Source: an uncultured Clostridia bacterium
GTDB taxonomy: Bacteria > Bacillota > Clostridia > UMGS1883
NCBI GenBank assembly: GCA_947624455.1
Contig: CANQKL010000045.1
Span: forward strand, 1 to 11,223
Reading direction: 5' to 3'
DNA length: 11,223 nt
The translations under genes and the position numbers were made by a program. The notes beneath the pieces were generated by a model. It worked only from the letters and a program-made list of their open reading frames with translations. It searched no databases and had not been told where the DNA came from. Shown here one piece after another: positions 1 to 7,307 of the stretch (the first letter of the stretch is position 1; each line of letters starts with the position of its first letter).

Positions 1-535
1 TAGCGCAGGCTCCGGCCTTTATCCACTCGGCGACGTTGTTCACGTCAACCCCGCCGGTAGGCATGAGCTTGGCCTGAGGAACAGGCCCCTTGATAGCCTT
101 GAGTATTTTGGGGCCAAAGGCTTCGCCAGGGAACACCTTTACCACGTCGGCGCCAGCCTCCATGGCGGAAACGACCTCCTTAATAGTCATCGCGCCGGGC
201 ATAGCGGGAATCCGGTAACGGTTGCACAGACGAACAGTCTCCGGGTCAAAGTATGGACTTACCACATACTGAGCGCCGCTGAGGATCGCGATACGGGCAG
301 TCTCCGAATCCATTACCGTACCCGCGCCAAGTATCATGGAACCGTCGGAATACTCCTTCGCCAGCTCCTCGATAACCTTGTGAGCAAAGGGGACTGTAAA
401 GGTCAGCTCGATGGCGGGAACTCCGCCCTCCATGCAGGCGTCGGCAATACGCTTCGCCTTTTCGCCGCTGTCAGCCCGAACTACCGCGACAACTCCCACA
501 TCGGTTATTTTAGTTAATACCAATTCTTTATCCAT
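1..535 (-). CDS. eda: KDPG/KHG aldolase, C-terminus cut by window edge
   Basis: This is a class I aldolase that cleaves 2-keto-3-deoxy-6-phosphogluconate to pyruvate and glyceraldehyde 3-phosphate (and often 2-keto-4-hydroxyglutarate). It is the last step of the Entner-Doudoroff and hexuronate routes. My translation from the ATG at 535 gives 178 residues before the edge; the family is usually about 205-215 aa, so roughly 30 residues are missing. The Schiff-base lysine is Lys133 in VVKVFP. Glu43 (AIELTF), Thr73 (GAGTV) and Thr160 (PTGGV) match the other active-site positions. A GGAG ribosome binding site lies just upstream (about 543-548). It is 92 bp downstream of thrS on the same strand, with no convincing terminator or promoter between, so co-transcription is possible. 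No uronate or gluconate genes are visible, so the physiological substrate is not settled. Confidence 0.93.
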   Translation of the reverse strand, partial: MDKELVLTKITDVGVVAVVRADSGEKAKRIADACMEGGVPAIELTFTVPFAHKVIEELAKEYSDGSMILGAGTVMDSETARIAILSGAQYVVSPYFDPETVRLCNRYRIPAMPGAMTIKEVVSAMEAGADVVKVFPGEAFGPKILKAIKGPVPQAKLMPTGGVDVNNVAEWIKAGACA

Positions 536-627
536 TTTATACACTCCTTTTATTTTTAGTCAGAAGCTGAGAGAAGAATTTTAAAGGCTGACGCTCCCGA
601 CATCCGTCTCCCCGCCCCTAACATAAT

Positions 628-2532
628 TTACCTCGCTTTTGTTTCGATCTCATCGAGTATCTTCGCGGTGAAATCCTCAACGCTCATCGCGCCCAAATCG
701 CCGTCCTTACGGGAGCGGACGCTTACGACGCCATTTTCGATGTCCTTATCGCCAGCCACCAGCATATATGGTATCTTTTCCAGCTGAGCCTCCCTGATCT
801 TGTAGCCGATCTTTTCGTTGCGCTCGTCGATTTCCACCCGTATGCCCTTCGCCTCAAGGGACTCCTTGATTTTATTCATGTAGTCGATGTGACGGTCGGC
901 GATGGGCAGCAGCTTCACCTGAACGGGATTCAGCCAGGTGGGGAAGGCTCCGGCGAAATGCTCAGTGATAACGCCGATAAACCGCTCAATACTGCCCAGC
1001 ATAGCCCTGTGTATCATGACCGGACGAGCCTTAGTCCCATCGGGAGTGGTATACTCCAGCTCAAAACGTTCGGGCATCTGCATATCAAGCTGAATAGTGC
1101 CGCACTGCCAAGTCCGTCCCAGAGAATCCGCCAGATGGAAGTCGATCTTGGGGCCGTAGAACGCGCCGTCGCCCTCGTTTATGGTGTATTCCTTGCCCAT
1201 GTCGCTTATAGCCTTTTTCAGCGCTTCGGTAGCCAGATCCCAAGTTTCCTTTTCGCCGATATGATCCTCGGGCATGGTTGAAATTTCTATGCTGTAAGTA
1301 AGGCCAAAGACGGAGTAAACCTCGTCAAACAGCCGTACAACGTTCTGTATCTCGCTTTCTATCTGATCCCAAGTCATGAAGATATGGGCGTCGTCCTGGG
1401 TAAAGCAGCGTACACGGAACAGGCCGTGGAGCGCGCCGGAAAGCTCATGTCTGTGAACCAGGCCCAGCTCAGCCATGCGCATGGGAAGTTCCCTATAGGA
1501 ATGGGGCGCAAGCTTGTAGACCAGCATACAGCCGGGACAGTTCATGGGCTTCACGGCGTAATCCTCGCCGTCGATGACGGTGGTATACATATTGTCCTTA
1601 TAGTGATCCCAGTGACCGCTGCGGTGCCACAGCTCCTGATTGAGGATAATGGGTGTATTTATCTCCACATAACCGTAGCGCTTGTGTATCTCGCGCCAAT
1701 AATCCAGCAGAGTATTTCTCAGCACCATGCCCTTCGGCAGGAAGAACGGGAAGCCCGGACCCTCGTCCATCAGGGCAAACAACCCCAGTTCCCTGCCGAG
1801 CTTTCTGTGGTCGCGCTTCTTCGCCTCCTCGAGCAGGGTGAGGTACTCCTCCAGCTCCGCTTTCTTCGGGAAGCAGGTGCCGTAGATCCGCTGCAGCATC
1901 TTATTCTTTTCGCTGCCCCTCCAATAGGCTCCGGCGGTACCGGTGAGCTTAAAGGCCTTTACAGCTCCGGTTGACATGAGGTGCGGGCCGGCGCACAGGT
2001 CCGTGAAGTCCCCCTGCTTATAGAAGGAAATAACGGCGTCCTCAGGCAGATCGTTGATCAGTTCGACCTTGTACGGCTCGTTCTTTTCTTCCATGAACTT
2101 GATAGCCTCCGCCCGGGGAAGCTCGAAATACTCAAGGGGAATATTTTCCTTGACGATTTTCTTCATTTCCTCCTCGATCTTGGGCAGATCCTCCATGGTG
2201 AGGGTTCCGTCCGCGTCGAAGTCGTAGTAAAAGCCGTTGTCAATGGCGGGGCCGATGGCCAGCTTTATATTGGGGTAGAGCCGCTTGACCGCCTGGGCCA
2301 TAATATGGCTGGCCGTGTGGCGAAAGGCATGGCGGCCCTCGTCCGTATCAAAATTGCAGAACTCAACGGTACAGTCAGCTGTCAGGGGAGTCCTAAGGTC
2401 AGTCATTTTGCCGTCAACCAGCGCGCAGCAGGCATTGCGGGCCAGGCCTTCGCTTATTGATTTTGCCACATCCAATAGGGCCGTGCCGCTTTCATATTCT
2501 CTGATATCGCCCTTAAGGCTGATCTTTATCAT
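628..2532 (-). CDS. thrS: Threonine--tRNA ligase (ThrRS)
   Basis: Charges tRNA-Thr with threonine in the cytoplasm. The 634-residue product has the usual length and full domain order: TGS domain (about 1-62), editing domain (about 65-225), class II catalytic core (about 240-530) and anticodon-binding domain (about 535-634). The editing site is intact, with HxxxH at His72/His76 plus Cys180 and His184 in TDLCAGPH. The threonine-selecting zinc ligands are Cys332 (NCPGC), His383 (DDAHIF) and His508 (MIHRA). The NCPGC variant has Cys where E. coli has His; that position is not one of the three known ligands. The ATG at 2532 follows an AAAGGAAG ribosome binding site and a consensus promoter (2575-2603). 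The leader is only about 35 nt, so the T-box control common for Firmicute thrS genes is absent here. The aldolase gene lies 92 bp downstream. Confidence 0.98.
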   Translation of the reverse strand: MIKISLKGDIREYESGTALLDVAKSISEGLARNACCALVDGKMTDLRTPLTADCTVEFCNFDTDEGRHAFRHTASHIMAQAVKRLYPNIKLAIGPAIDNGFYYDFDADGTLTMEDLPKIEEEMKKIVKENIPLEYFELPRAEAIKFMEEKNEPYKVELINDLPEDAVISFYKQGDFTDLCAGPHLMSTGAVKAFKLTGTAGAYWRGSEKNKMLQRIYGTCFPKKAELEEYLTLLEEAKKRDHRKLGRELGLFALMDEGPGFPFFLPKGMVLRNTLLDYWREIHKRYGYVEINTPIILNQELWHRSGHWDHYKDNMYTTVIDGEDYAVKPMNCPGCMLVYKLAPHSYRELPMRMAELGLVHRHELSGALHGLFRVRCFTQDDAHIFMTWDQIESEIQNVVRLFDEVYSVFGLTYSIEISTMPEDHIGEKETWDLATEALKKAISDMGKEYTINEGDGAFYGPKIDFHLADSLGRTWQCGTIQLDMQMPERFELEYTTPDGTKARPVMIHRAMLGSIERFIGVITEHFAGAFPTWLNPVQVKLLPIADRHIDYMNKIKESLEAKGIRVEIDERNEKIGYKIREAQLEKIPYMLVAGDKDIENGVVSVRSRKDGDLGAMSVEDFTAKILDEIETKAR

Positions 2533-2574
2533 TGAAATTACTTCCTTTCTCTGTATAGCTTATCCTAATAATAC

Positions 2575-2603
2575 ATTATATCACACGTGGAAAAGCTTGT
2601 CAA
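2575..2603 (-). promoter_or_regulatory. SigA-type promoter of thrS
   Basis: Read on the minus strand, the -35 box is TTGACA (2598-2603) and the -10 box is TATAAT (2575-2580), separated by exactly 17 bp. Both boxes match the consensus perfectly. Transcription should start near 2567, leaving a leader of about 35 nt before the thrS ATG. Confidence 0.9.
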
Positions 2604-2622
2604 TAATTTCTTTTTTTAAATT

Positions 2623-2645
2623 AATAATCAGCTGTCACTGTTATT
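2623..2645 (-). terminator. Possible weak terminator after the Nudix gene
   Basis: An imperfect hairpin lies between the Nudix stop codon and the thrS promoter. Arms AATAA+CAG pair with CTG+TTATT, with one bulged base and a six-base loop. No good T-tract follows on the minus strand, so termination here is uncertain. Nothing else is recognisable between 2604 and 2690. Confidence 0.3.
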
Positions 2646-2690
2646 GCCCGTCTCCATTTCGGCTATGTATTTTGTGTCTGCGGCCGACGT

Positions 2691-3119
2691 TCATTTATTT
2701 CTCCTCTGGTATTCTTCGATCAGCCTCGGCTGTATCAGCGGATATGTCCACCGGTCGGGCAAAGCGTCAAACATCATAACCCTTTCAATTTCGCTGTGCA
2801 GCTCTCTATCCAGAGCCTTTATTTCGGCATAGTACAACATTCCAAAGGTTTCCTCTCCGGTCTCGTTCACCCGATTTTTACCAGTCACGGAATAGACGCA
2901 AACCCTTTCAACGGTGAAATCAAGAGCGCCGGTTTCCTCCCTCAGTTCCCTTTTGGCGGCGTCAAGAATCGTCTCGCCCTCCTCACGATGTCCGCCGGGA
3001 ATTTCGTAAGTATCTCTATCCCTGTGCTTGCAGAAAATCCACTTGCCCTGATATTTTGCTATGATCACCGCAAATTTCAGCAGTTCGTCCGGAGCGGTTT
3101 CGTAAAATTTCACCTGCAT
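2691..3119 (-). CDS. Nudix hydrolase
   Basis: A 142-residue single-domain Nudix protein that should hydrolyse a nucleoside diphosphate linked to another moiety, using divalent metal. The Nudix box is complete: Gly43, Glu49, Arg57-Glu58-Leu59, Glu61-Glu62 and Gly64 follow the GX5EX7REUXEEXGU pattern. The substrate cannot be read from sequence; 8-oxo-dGTP sanitation, other NTPs and ADP-sugars are all possible. I chose the ATG at 3119 because a GGGAG ribosome binding site (3128-3132) sits 8 nt upstream of it. A longer TTG-started form from 3143 would place that site inside the coding region. No convincing promoter was found; a TACAAT box at 3157-3162 lacks a -35 partner. The gene follows the structured intergenic region and tRNA-Pro, so read-through from the tRNA promoter is conceivable. 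Confidence 0.93.
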   Translation of the reverse strand: MQVKFYETAPDELLKFAVIIAKYQGKWIFCKHRDRDTYEIPGGHREEGETILDAAKRELREETGALDFTVERVCVYSVTGKNRVNETGEETFGMLYYAEIKALDRELHSEIERVMMFDALPDRWTYPLIQPRLIEEYQRRNK

Positions 3120-3200
3120 AATAACAACTCCCTTATAGCGCAATTTATTTGTGTATATTGTAATAATGAGGGAAAGGAGGAGCAGCCGAACGAGCCAAAC

Positions 3201-3254
3201 GGCGACTTTTTATGCTTCGCAAAAAAAGTCGCCGCAAGCGAAGTGAGGCTTGCG
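3201..3254. repeat. Two adjoining hairpins in the intergenic region
   Basis: Two inverted repeats sit back to back. The first (3201-3233) has 11-bp arms beginning GGCGACTTTTT, with the A/T tract inside the stem. The second (3233-3254) has 7-bp arms CGCAAGC/GCTTGCG around an 8-base loop. The T-tract lies inside the stem rather than after it, so this is not a standard intrinsic terminator on either strand. It may belong to a dispersed repeat or a structured RNA. Confidence 0.6.
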
Positions 3255-3314
3255 ACGACGCGCTGGTGCGAGTAGCCTTACAGAATTTACGTCGCAACGC
3301 GGGCCATAAACAAT

Positions 3315-3345
3315 AATTCACGCCCCAAAGTACGGGGCGCGAATT
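3315..3345 (-). terminator. GC-rich hairpin downstream of tRNA-Pro
   Basis: Arms AATTC and CGCCCC pair with GGGGCG and GAATT across one A/C mismatch, with a 7-base loop (3327-3333). It begins 20 bp past the tRNA CCA end, and the minus-strand sequence after it is T-rich only in part (ATTATTGTTT). It is a plausible but imperfect tRNA terminator. A smaller perfect hairpin, CAGCG/CGCTG at 3351-3363, lies between it and the tRNA. Confidence 0.45.
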
Positions 3346-3364
3346 GGGTGCAGCGTCACGCTGC

Positions 3365-3441
3365 TGGTCGGAGTGACGGGACTTGAACCCGTGGCCTCTT
3401 GGTCCCGAACCAAGCACGCTACCAAACTGCGCTACACCCCG
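3365..3441 (-). tRNA. tRNA-Pro (anticodon CGG)
   Basis: The 77-nt cloverleaf on the minus strand has acceptor arms CGGGGTG/CACTCCG (a G·T pair included), a T arm ACGGG/CCCGT around TTCAAGT, and an anticodon stem CTTGG/CCAAG around TTCGGGA. With T33 fixed, the anticodon is CGG, reading CCG codons. G37 follows it, as is typical of proline tRNAs. The discriminator is A73 and the CCA end is encoded (3365-3367). The gene has its own promoter at 3457-3485. Confidence 0.96.
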
Positions 3442-3456
3442 ATACAAACCTTAAAT

Positions 3457-3485
3457 ATTATATATTATTTTTCCCAATAAGTCAA
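3457..3485 (-). promoter_or_regulatory. Promoter of tRNA-Pro
   Basis: Minus-strand -35 TTGACT (3480-3485) and -10 TATAAT (3457-3462) with a 17-bp spacer. The expected start near 3450 is about 9 nt before the mature tRNA 5' end. The promoter lies directly downstream of the PFOR terminator, so the tRNA is an independent unit. Confidence 0.85.
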
Positions 3486-3521
3486 GAGCAAAAATTACTT
3501 TTGTTAAAAATATTTTTATCT

Positions 3522-3558
3522 AACGCATTGCGGCGGCAGTATCCTGCCGCCGCGCGTT
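3522..3558 (-). terminator. Strong intrinsic terminator of the PFOR gene
   Basis: A 10-bp perfect GC stem (GCGGCGGCAG with CTGCCGCCGC; 3530-3539 and 3544-3553) closes a GATA loop. A further AACGC/GCGTT pairing forms at its base. On the minus strand it is followed by an A/T-rich run ending in TATTTTTAAC. It begins 17 bp after the PFOR stop codon. Confidence 0.85.
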
Positions 3559-3575
3559 ATGATATTCCAGGTTAC

Positions 3576-6500
3576 TTACTTTGCAAGCTCTACAAGGTGA
3601 GCGTACTTCTCCTTGGCAGCCTCCTCAGCCTTGGCAAAGAGAGCCTTGGCACGGTCAGGATTGCTGCGGGCAAGAGAATTATAACGAACCTCGTTCATAA
3701 TAAACTGCTCATAGCTTTCCTTCGGCTCCTTAGAGTCAAGCTGGAAGGGATTCTTACCCTCGGCAACCAGTCTGGGATCGTAACGGAACAAGTGCCAGTA
3801 ACCGGCCTCAACCGCACGCTTTTCCTCGGTCTGGGCAATGCTCATGCCGCCCTTAATGCCGTGATTGATGCAGGGAGCGTAAGCAATGATGATGGAGGGG
3901 CCATTATAGCTGCCAGCCTCAACAAAGGCCTTCATGCACTGGTTGTTATCAGCGCCCTGGGCAACCTGAGCAACATATACATAGCCGTAGCTCATGGCGA
4001 TGGCCGCAAGATCCTTCTTCTTTACGGACTTACCGGCAGCCGCAAACTTAGCGATAGCGCCGGTGGGAGTGGCCTTGGAGGACTGTCCGCCGGTGTTGGA
4101 GTAAACCTCGGTATCGAATACGAGAACGTTTACATCCTCGCCGCTTGCCAGTACATGATCCAGACCGCCAAAACCGATATCGTAAGCCCAGCCGTCGCCG
4201 CCGAAGATCCAAACGGACTTCTTGCTGAGATAATCCTTCTCCTTGAGGATCTCCTGAGCCTCGGGAGTGTTCATCTTTGCAAGTACCTCAATGAGTTCGG
4301 CAGTAGCTACCTTATTGGCCTTGCCATCCTCCTTAGTCTCAACGAACTTGTCAATAACAGCCTTAGCTGCGTCGTCAGCCGTTTCCTTAACAGCCTCGAC
4401 CTTGGCGATAAGATCCTCGCGCAGGGTATTTTGAGCAAGGAACATACCGTAACCAAACTCTGCGTTGTCCTCGAACAGGGAGTTAGCCCAAGCGGGACCC
4501 TCGCCGGCAGCGTTAGTGGTGTAAGGAGTAGACGGGCTGCTGCCGCCCCAGATAGAGGAGCAGCCAGTGGCGTTGGCCAGATACATCCGGTCGCCATAGA
4601 GCTGGGTAACCAGCTTGGCGTACGGAGTCTCGCCGCAGCCTGCGCAGGCGCCAGAGAACTCAAGCAGAGGCTTGTTGAACTGACTACCCTTAACAGTACT
4701 CTCCTTGAACTTCTCGTGAACCTCGGGCTTGTCGGCCACGGTCACGGCAAAGTCAAATACCTGCTGCTTATCCTCCTGAGTTTCAAGAGGCTTCATAACA
4801 AGGGCCTTGTTGCCCTTCTTGCCCGGACAAACGTTGGCGCAGCTGCCACAGCCTGTGCAGTCCAGAACGGATACGGCCATACCGAAGTAGTAGCCGTTCA
4901 TACCGGTCATGTTGATGTACTTAATGTTCTGAGGAGCATTCTTCATCTCCTCCTCAGTGAGTACAACGGGACGGATGCAGGCATGGGGGCATACGAAGGA
5001 GCAGAAATTACACTGGATGCAGTTCTCACTGTTCCACTCGGGAACGTCAACGGCTATGCCGCGCTTCTCAAAGGCAGCGCTGCCCAGCGGAACCTCGCCG
5101 TCAGCGTACTTAACAAACGCGGATACGGGCAGCTTCATGCCAGCGAATGCGTTGATAGGCCCAAGAATATTGTTTACATAATCAATAAGCTTGCCCTCGC
5201 CATCAAACTTAACGGTGAGATCCTCGTCCTTAGCATTTTTCCAGCTCTCGGGAACGTTTACCTTGACTACCTGCTGAGCGCCGGCGTCAATAGCGTCATG
5301 GTTCATCTTAACAATGGCTTCGCCCTTCTTGCTGTAGGAAGCGGTGGCGGCGTCCTTCATGTACTGGATAGCGTCGGCCTCGGGAATGATGTTGGCCAGC
5401 TTGAAGAAGGCGGACTGGAGGATGGTGTTGATCCTGTTGCCCAGGCCGATCTCTTTACCGATCTTAACGCCGTCAATGGTGTAGAACTGAATATTGTTTT
5501 CGGCGATGTATCTCTTTACCTGACCGGGAAGGTGAACCTCCATCTCCTCGGGAGTCCAAGAGCAGTTGAGCAGGAATACGCCGCCGGGCTTAACATCGGA
5601 AACCATATCATACTTTCTAATGTAGGAAGCCTTGTGGCAGGCTACAAAGTCAGCCTTGTTGATAAGGTAGGTGCTGGTGATCTTGGCGTTACCGAAGCGA
5701 AGGTGAGAAACGGTAAGGCCGCCGGACTTTTTGGAGTCGTAGTCGAAATAGGCCTGAACGTTCATATCGGTGTGGTCGCCGATGATCTTAACGGAGTTCT
5801 TGTTGGCGCCAACAGTGCCGTCCGCGCCAAGGCCCCAGAACTTACAGCTGGTGATGCCGGCGGGAGTGGTGTCGGGATTCTCAACAACGGGCAGGGACAG
5901 ATTGGTAACATCGTCCTCAATACCGATGGTGAATACCTTCTTCTCGTTGTTGTGGAACACCGCGATAAAGTGAGCGGGAGTAGTGTCCTTGGAGCCAAGG
6001 CCATAGCGTCCGCCAAAGATGTCGGCATCCTGGAACTGAGTGCCGCGAACGGCGGCGCATACATCCAGATACAGAGGTTCGCCAGCGCTGCCGCTTTCCT
6101 TGGTTCTGTCAAGGACGGATATCTTCTTTACGGTAGCGGGAATGGCGGAAATGAAAGCCTCCTTGGAGAAAGGACGGTACAGGCGTACCTGAACCAGGCC
6201 GACCTTCTCGCCAGCGGCGATCAGATAATCTATAGTTTCCTTAATAGTGTCGCAGGCGCTGCCCATGGCAACAATGATCTGCTCGGCGTCGGGAGCACCG
6301 TAGTAGTTGAACAGCTTGTAGTCAGTGCCGATCATAGCGTTGACCTTGTCCATGTACTCCTGGCATATTGCGGGAACGGCCTCATAATACTTGTTAGAGG
6401 CCTCCTTTGCCTGGAAGAACACGTCGGGGTTCTGAGCGGTGCCGCGCTGAGCGGGATGCTCGGGGTTCAGAGAGCGGCGGCGGAAAGCGTCGATCGCGTC

Positions 6501-7091
6501 GAAGTCGACCAGCTTAGCCAGATCCTCATTAGACCATACCTCTACCTTTTGATACTCGTGAGAGGTGCGGAAACCGTCAAAGAAGTGGAGGAAAGGAACC
6601 CTGGACTTGATAGTCGTCAAATGCGCAATAGCGCCCAGATCCATAGCCTCCTGGGGATTGGTGGAGCAGAGCATGGCGTAACCGGTCTGACGGCAGGCGT
6701 AAACGTCCTGATGATCGCCAAAAATGGACAGAGCGTGAGAAGCCAGCGCACGGGCGGAAACGTTGATAACGTTGGGCAGAAGCTCACCGGCAATCTTGTA
6801 CATATTGGGGATCATAAGCAAAAGTCCCTGAGACGCGGTGTAGGTAGTAGTGAGAGCGCCAGCGGTAAGGGAGCCGTGAACAGCGCCAGCGGCGCCGCCT
6901 TCGGACTGCATTTCAGCGATCTTAACCTTGCGGCCAAAGAGATTCAGCTTACCCTGCGTGGCCCATTCATCCGTGACTTCCGCCATAGTGGAGGAAGGCG
7001 TGATGGGGTAGATGGCGGCAACGTCGGTAAAAGCATAGGACGCCCATGCCGCGGCGTTATTGCCATCCATAGTTTTCTTTTTTCTAGCCAA
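3576..7091 (-). CDS. nifJ: Pyruvate:ferredoxin (flavodoxin) oxidoreductase, single chain
   Basis: Oxidatively decarboxylates pyruvate to acetyl-CoA and CO2, passing electrons to ferredoxin or flavodoxin; a central enzyme of anaerobic metabolism. The 1171-residue product has the fused single-chain layout. The N-terminal pyruvate-binding part contains YPITPSS (Thr31) and SARA (Arg114). A 2[4Fe-4S] ferredoxin domain carries Cys691/694/697/701 and Cys705 plus Cys745/748/751/755. The thiamine diphosphate domain has GDGWAYDIG (965 onward) and Asn999. The proximal cluster ligands are Cys816, Cys819, Cys844 and Cys1074, close to the positions known for the Desulfovibrio africanus enzyme. The start is TTG at 7091: AAGGAGG lies 9 nt upstream, whereas the next ATG (7073) is 27 nt from it. 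It has its own promoter (7152-7180) and terminator (3522-3558), separate from the scaffold/GGGtGRT operon upstream. The gene is sometimes called porA or por. Confidence 0.97.
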   Translation of the reverse strand: MARKKKTMDGNNAAAWASYAFTDVAAIYPITPSSTMAEVTDEWATQGKLNLFGRKVKIAEMQSEGGAAGAVHGSLTAGALTTTYTASQGLLLMIPNMYKIAGELLPNVINVSARALASHALSIFGDHQDVYACRQTGYAMLCSTNPQEAMDLGAIAHLTTIKSRVPFLHFFDGFRTSHEYQKVEVWSNEDLAKLVDFDAIDAFRRRSLNPEHPAQRGTAQNPDVFFQAKEASNKYYEAVPAICQEYMDKVNAMIGTDYKLFNYYGAPDAEQIIVAMGSACDTIKETIDYLIAAGEKVGLVQVRLYRPFSKEAFISAIPATVKKISVLDRTKESGSAGEPLYLDVCAAVRGTQFQDADIFGGRYGLGSKDTTPAHFIAVFHNNEKKVFTIGIEDDVTNLSLPVVENPDTTPAGITSCKFWGLGADGTVGANKNSVKIIGDHTDMNVQAYFDYDSKKSGGLTVSHLRFGNAKITSTYLINKADFVACHKASYIRKYDMVSDVKPGGVFLLNCSWTPEEMEVHLPGQVKRYIAENNIQFYTIDGVKIGKEIGLGNRINTILQSAFFKLANIIPEADAIQYMKDAATASYSKKGEAIVKMNHDAIDAGAQQVVKVNVPESWKNAKDEDLTVKFDGEGKLIDYVNNILGPINAFAGMKLPVSAFVKYADGEVPLGSAAFEKRGIAVDVPEWNSENCIQCNFCSFVCPHACIRPVVLTEEEMKNAPQNIKYINMTGMNGYYFGMAVSVLDCTGCGSCANVCPGKKGNKALVMKPLETQEDKQQVFDFAVTVADKPEVHEKFKESTVKGSQFNKPLLEFSGACAGCGETPYAKLVTQLYGDRMYLANATGCSSIWGGSSPSTPYTTNAAGEGPAWANSLFEDNAEFGYGMFLAQNTLREDLIAKVEAVKETADDAAKAVIDKFVETKEDGKANKVATAELIEVLAKMNTPEAQEILKEKDYLSKKSVWIFGGDGWAYDIGFGGLDHVLASGEDVNVLVFDTEVYSNTGGQSSKATPTGAIAKFAAAGKSVKKKDLAAIAMSYGYVYVAQVAQGADNNQCMKAFVEAGSYNGPSIIIAYAPCINHGIKGGMSIAQTEEKRAVEAGYWHLFRYDPRLVAEGKNPFQLDSKEPKESYEQFIMNEVRYNSLARSNPDRAKALFAKAEEAAKEKYAHLVELAK

Positions 7092-7100
7092 TTTAAACAG

Positions 7101-7107
7101 CCTCCTT
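7101..7107 (-). promoter_or_regulatory. Ribosome binding site fixing the PFOR TTG start
   Basis: AAGGAGG on the minus strand lies 9 nt before the TTG at 7091. It is the only strong site near the gene and is too far (27 nt) from the first in-frame ATG at 7073. It therefore decides for the unusual TTG start. Confidence 0.85.
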
Positions 7108-7109
7108 AT

Positions 7110-7144
7110 GTTAAATTTAATTGAGCTATGTTAATAGATTTAAC
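7110..7144. repeat. Inverted repeat in the PFOR 5' leader
   Basis: GTTAAAT (7110-7116) and ATTTAAC (7138-7144) are perfect inverted 7-mers separated by 21 bp. They lie in the transcribed leader between the predicted start site and the ribosome binding site. It could be an operator or a weak leader hairpin, or chance in AT-rich DNA. Confidence 0.35.
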
Positions 7145-7151
7145 CTTTTAT

Positions 7152-7180
7152 ATTGTATAACTTTTTTTATGGTTAGTCAA
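7152..7180 (-). promoter_or_regulatory. Promoter of the PFOR gene
   Basis: Minus-strand -35 TTGACT (7175-7180) and -10 TACAAT (7152-7157) are separated by 17 bp. The expected start is near 7145, giving a leader of about 54 nt. The surrounding DNA is strongly AT-rich. Confidence 0.85.
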
Positions 7181-7229
7181 GACTATTTATTGATTTTTTT
7201 AATTAAGTAAGAAACATTAAAATATCTGA

Positions 7230-7269
7230 TAAAAACACAGGAGCGGAGGGAACTTGTCCCTGCCGCCCC
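7230..7269 (-). terminator. Intrinsic terminator after the GGGtGRT gene
   Basis: On the minus strand, GGGGCGG plus AGGGA pair with TCCCT plus CCGCTCC (one bulged C, one G·T pair). The loop is short, and TGTGTTTTTATC follows. It lies about 40 bp past the GGGtGRT stop codon and upstream of the PFOR promoter, so it separates the two units. Confidence 0.8.
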
Positions 7270-7307
7270 CTTTTTCCGAAGTTTGCGTTATATATACCGA
7301 ATCCGGC

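Noticed and set aside
889..2460. Several plus-strand frames inside thrS
   Set aside because: They are antisense to an intact, correctly sized ThrRS and show no motifs or ribosome binding sites.
2533..2690. T-box riboswitch ahead of thrS
   Set aside because: The consensus promoter lies within about 45 bp of the start codon, so no room remains for a T-box in the transcript, and no T-box consensus sequence is seen upstream.
3145..3447. A 100-codon minus-strand frame starting over tRNA-Pro
   Set aside because: Its first part is the tRNA read as protein (VAQFGSVLGSGPRGHGFKSR is a familiar artefact of tRNA genes). The rest crosses the hairpin-rich spacer, and no ribosome binding site is present.
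3399..7124. A 1241-codon open frame on the plus strand covering the whole PFOR gene
   Set aside because: It lies exactly opposite a fully convincing PFOR. The predicted protein is low-complexity Leu/Val/Gly/Ala with no domain, and the start region overlaps tRNA-Pro. It results from codon bias in the real gene.
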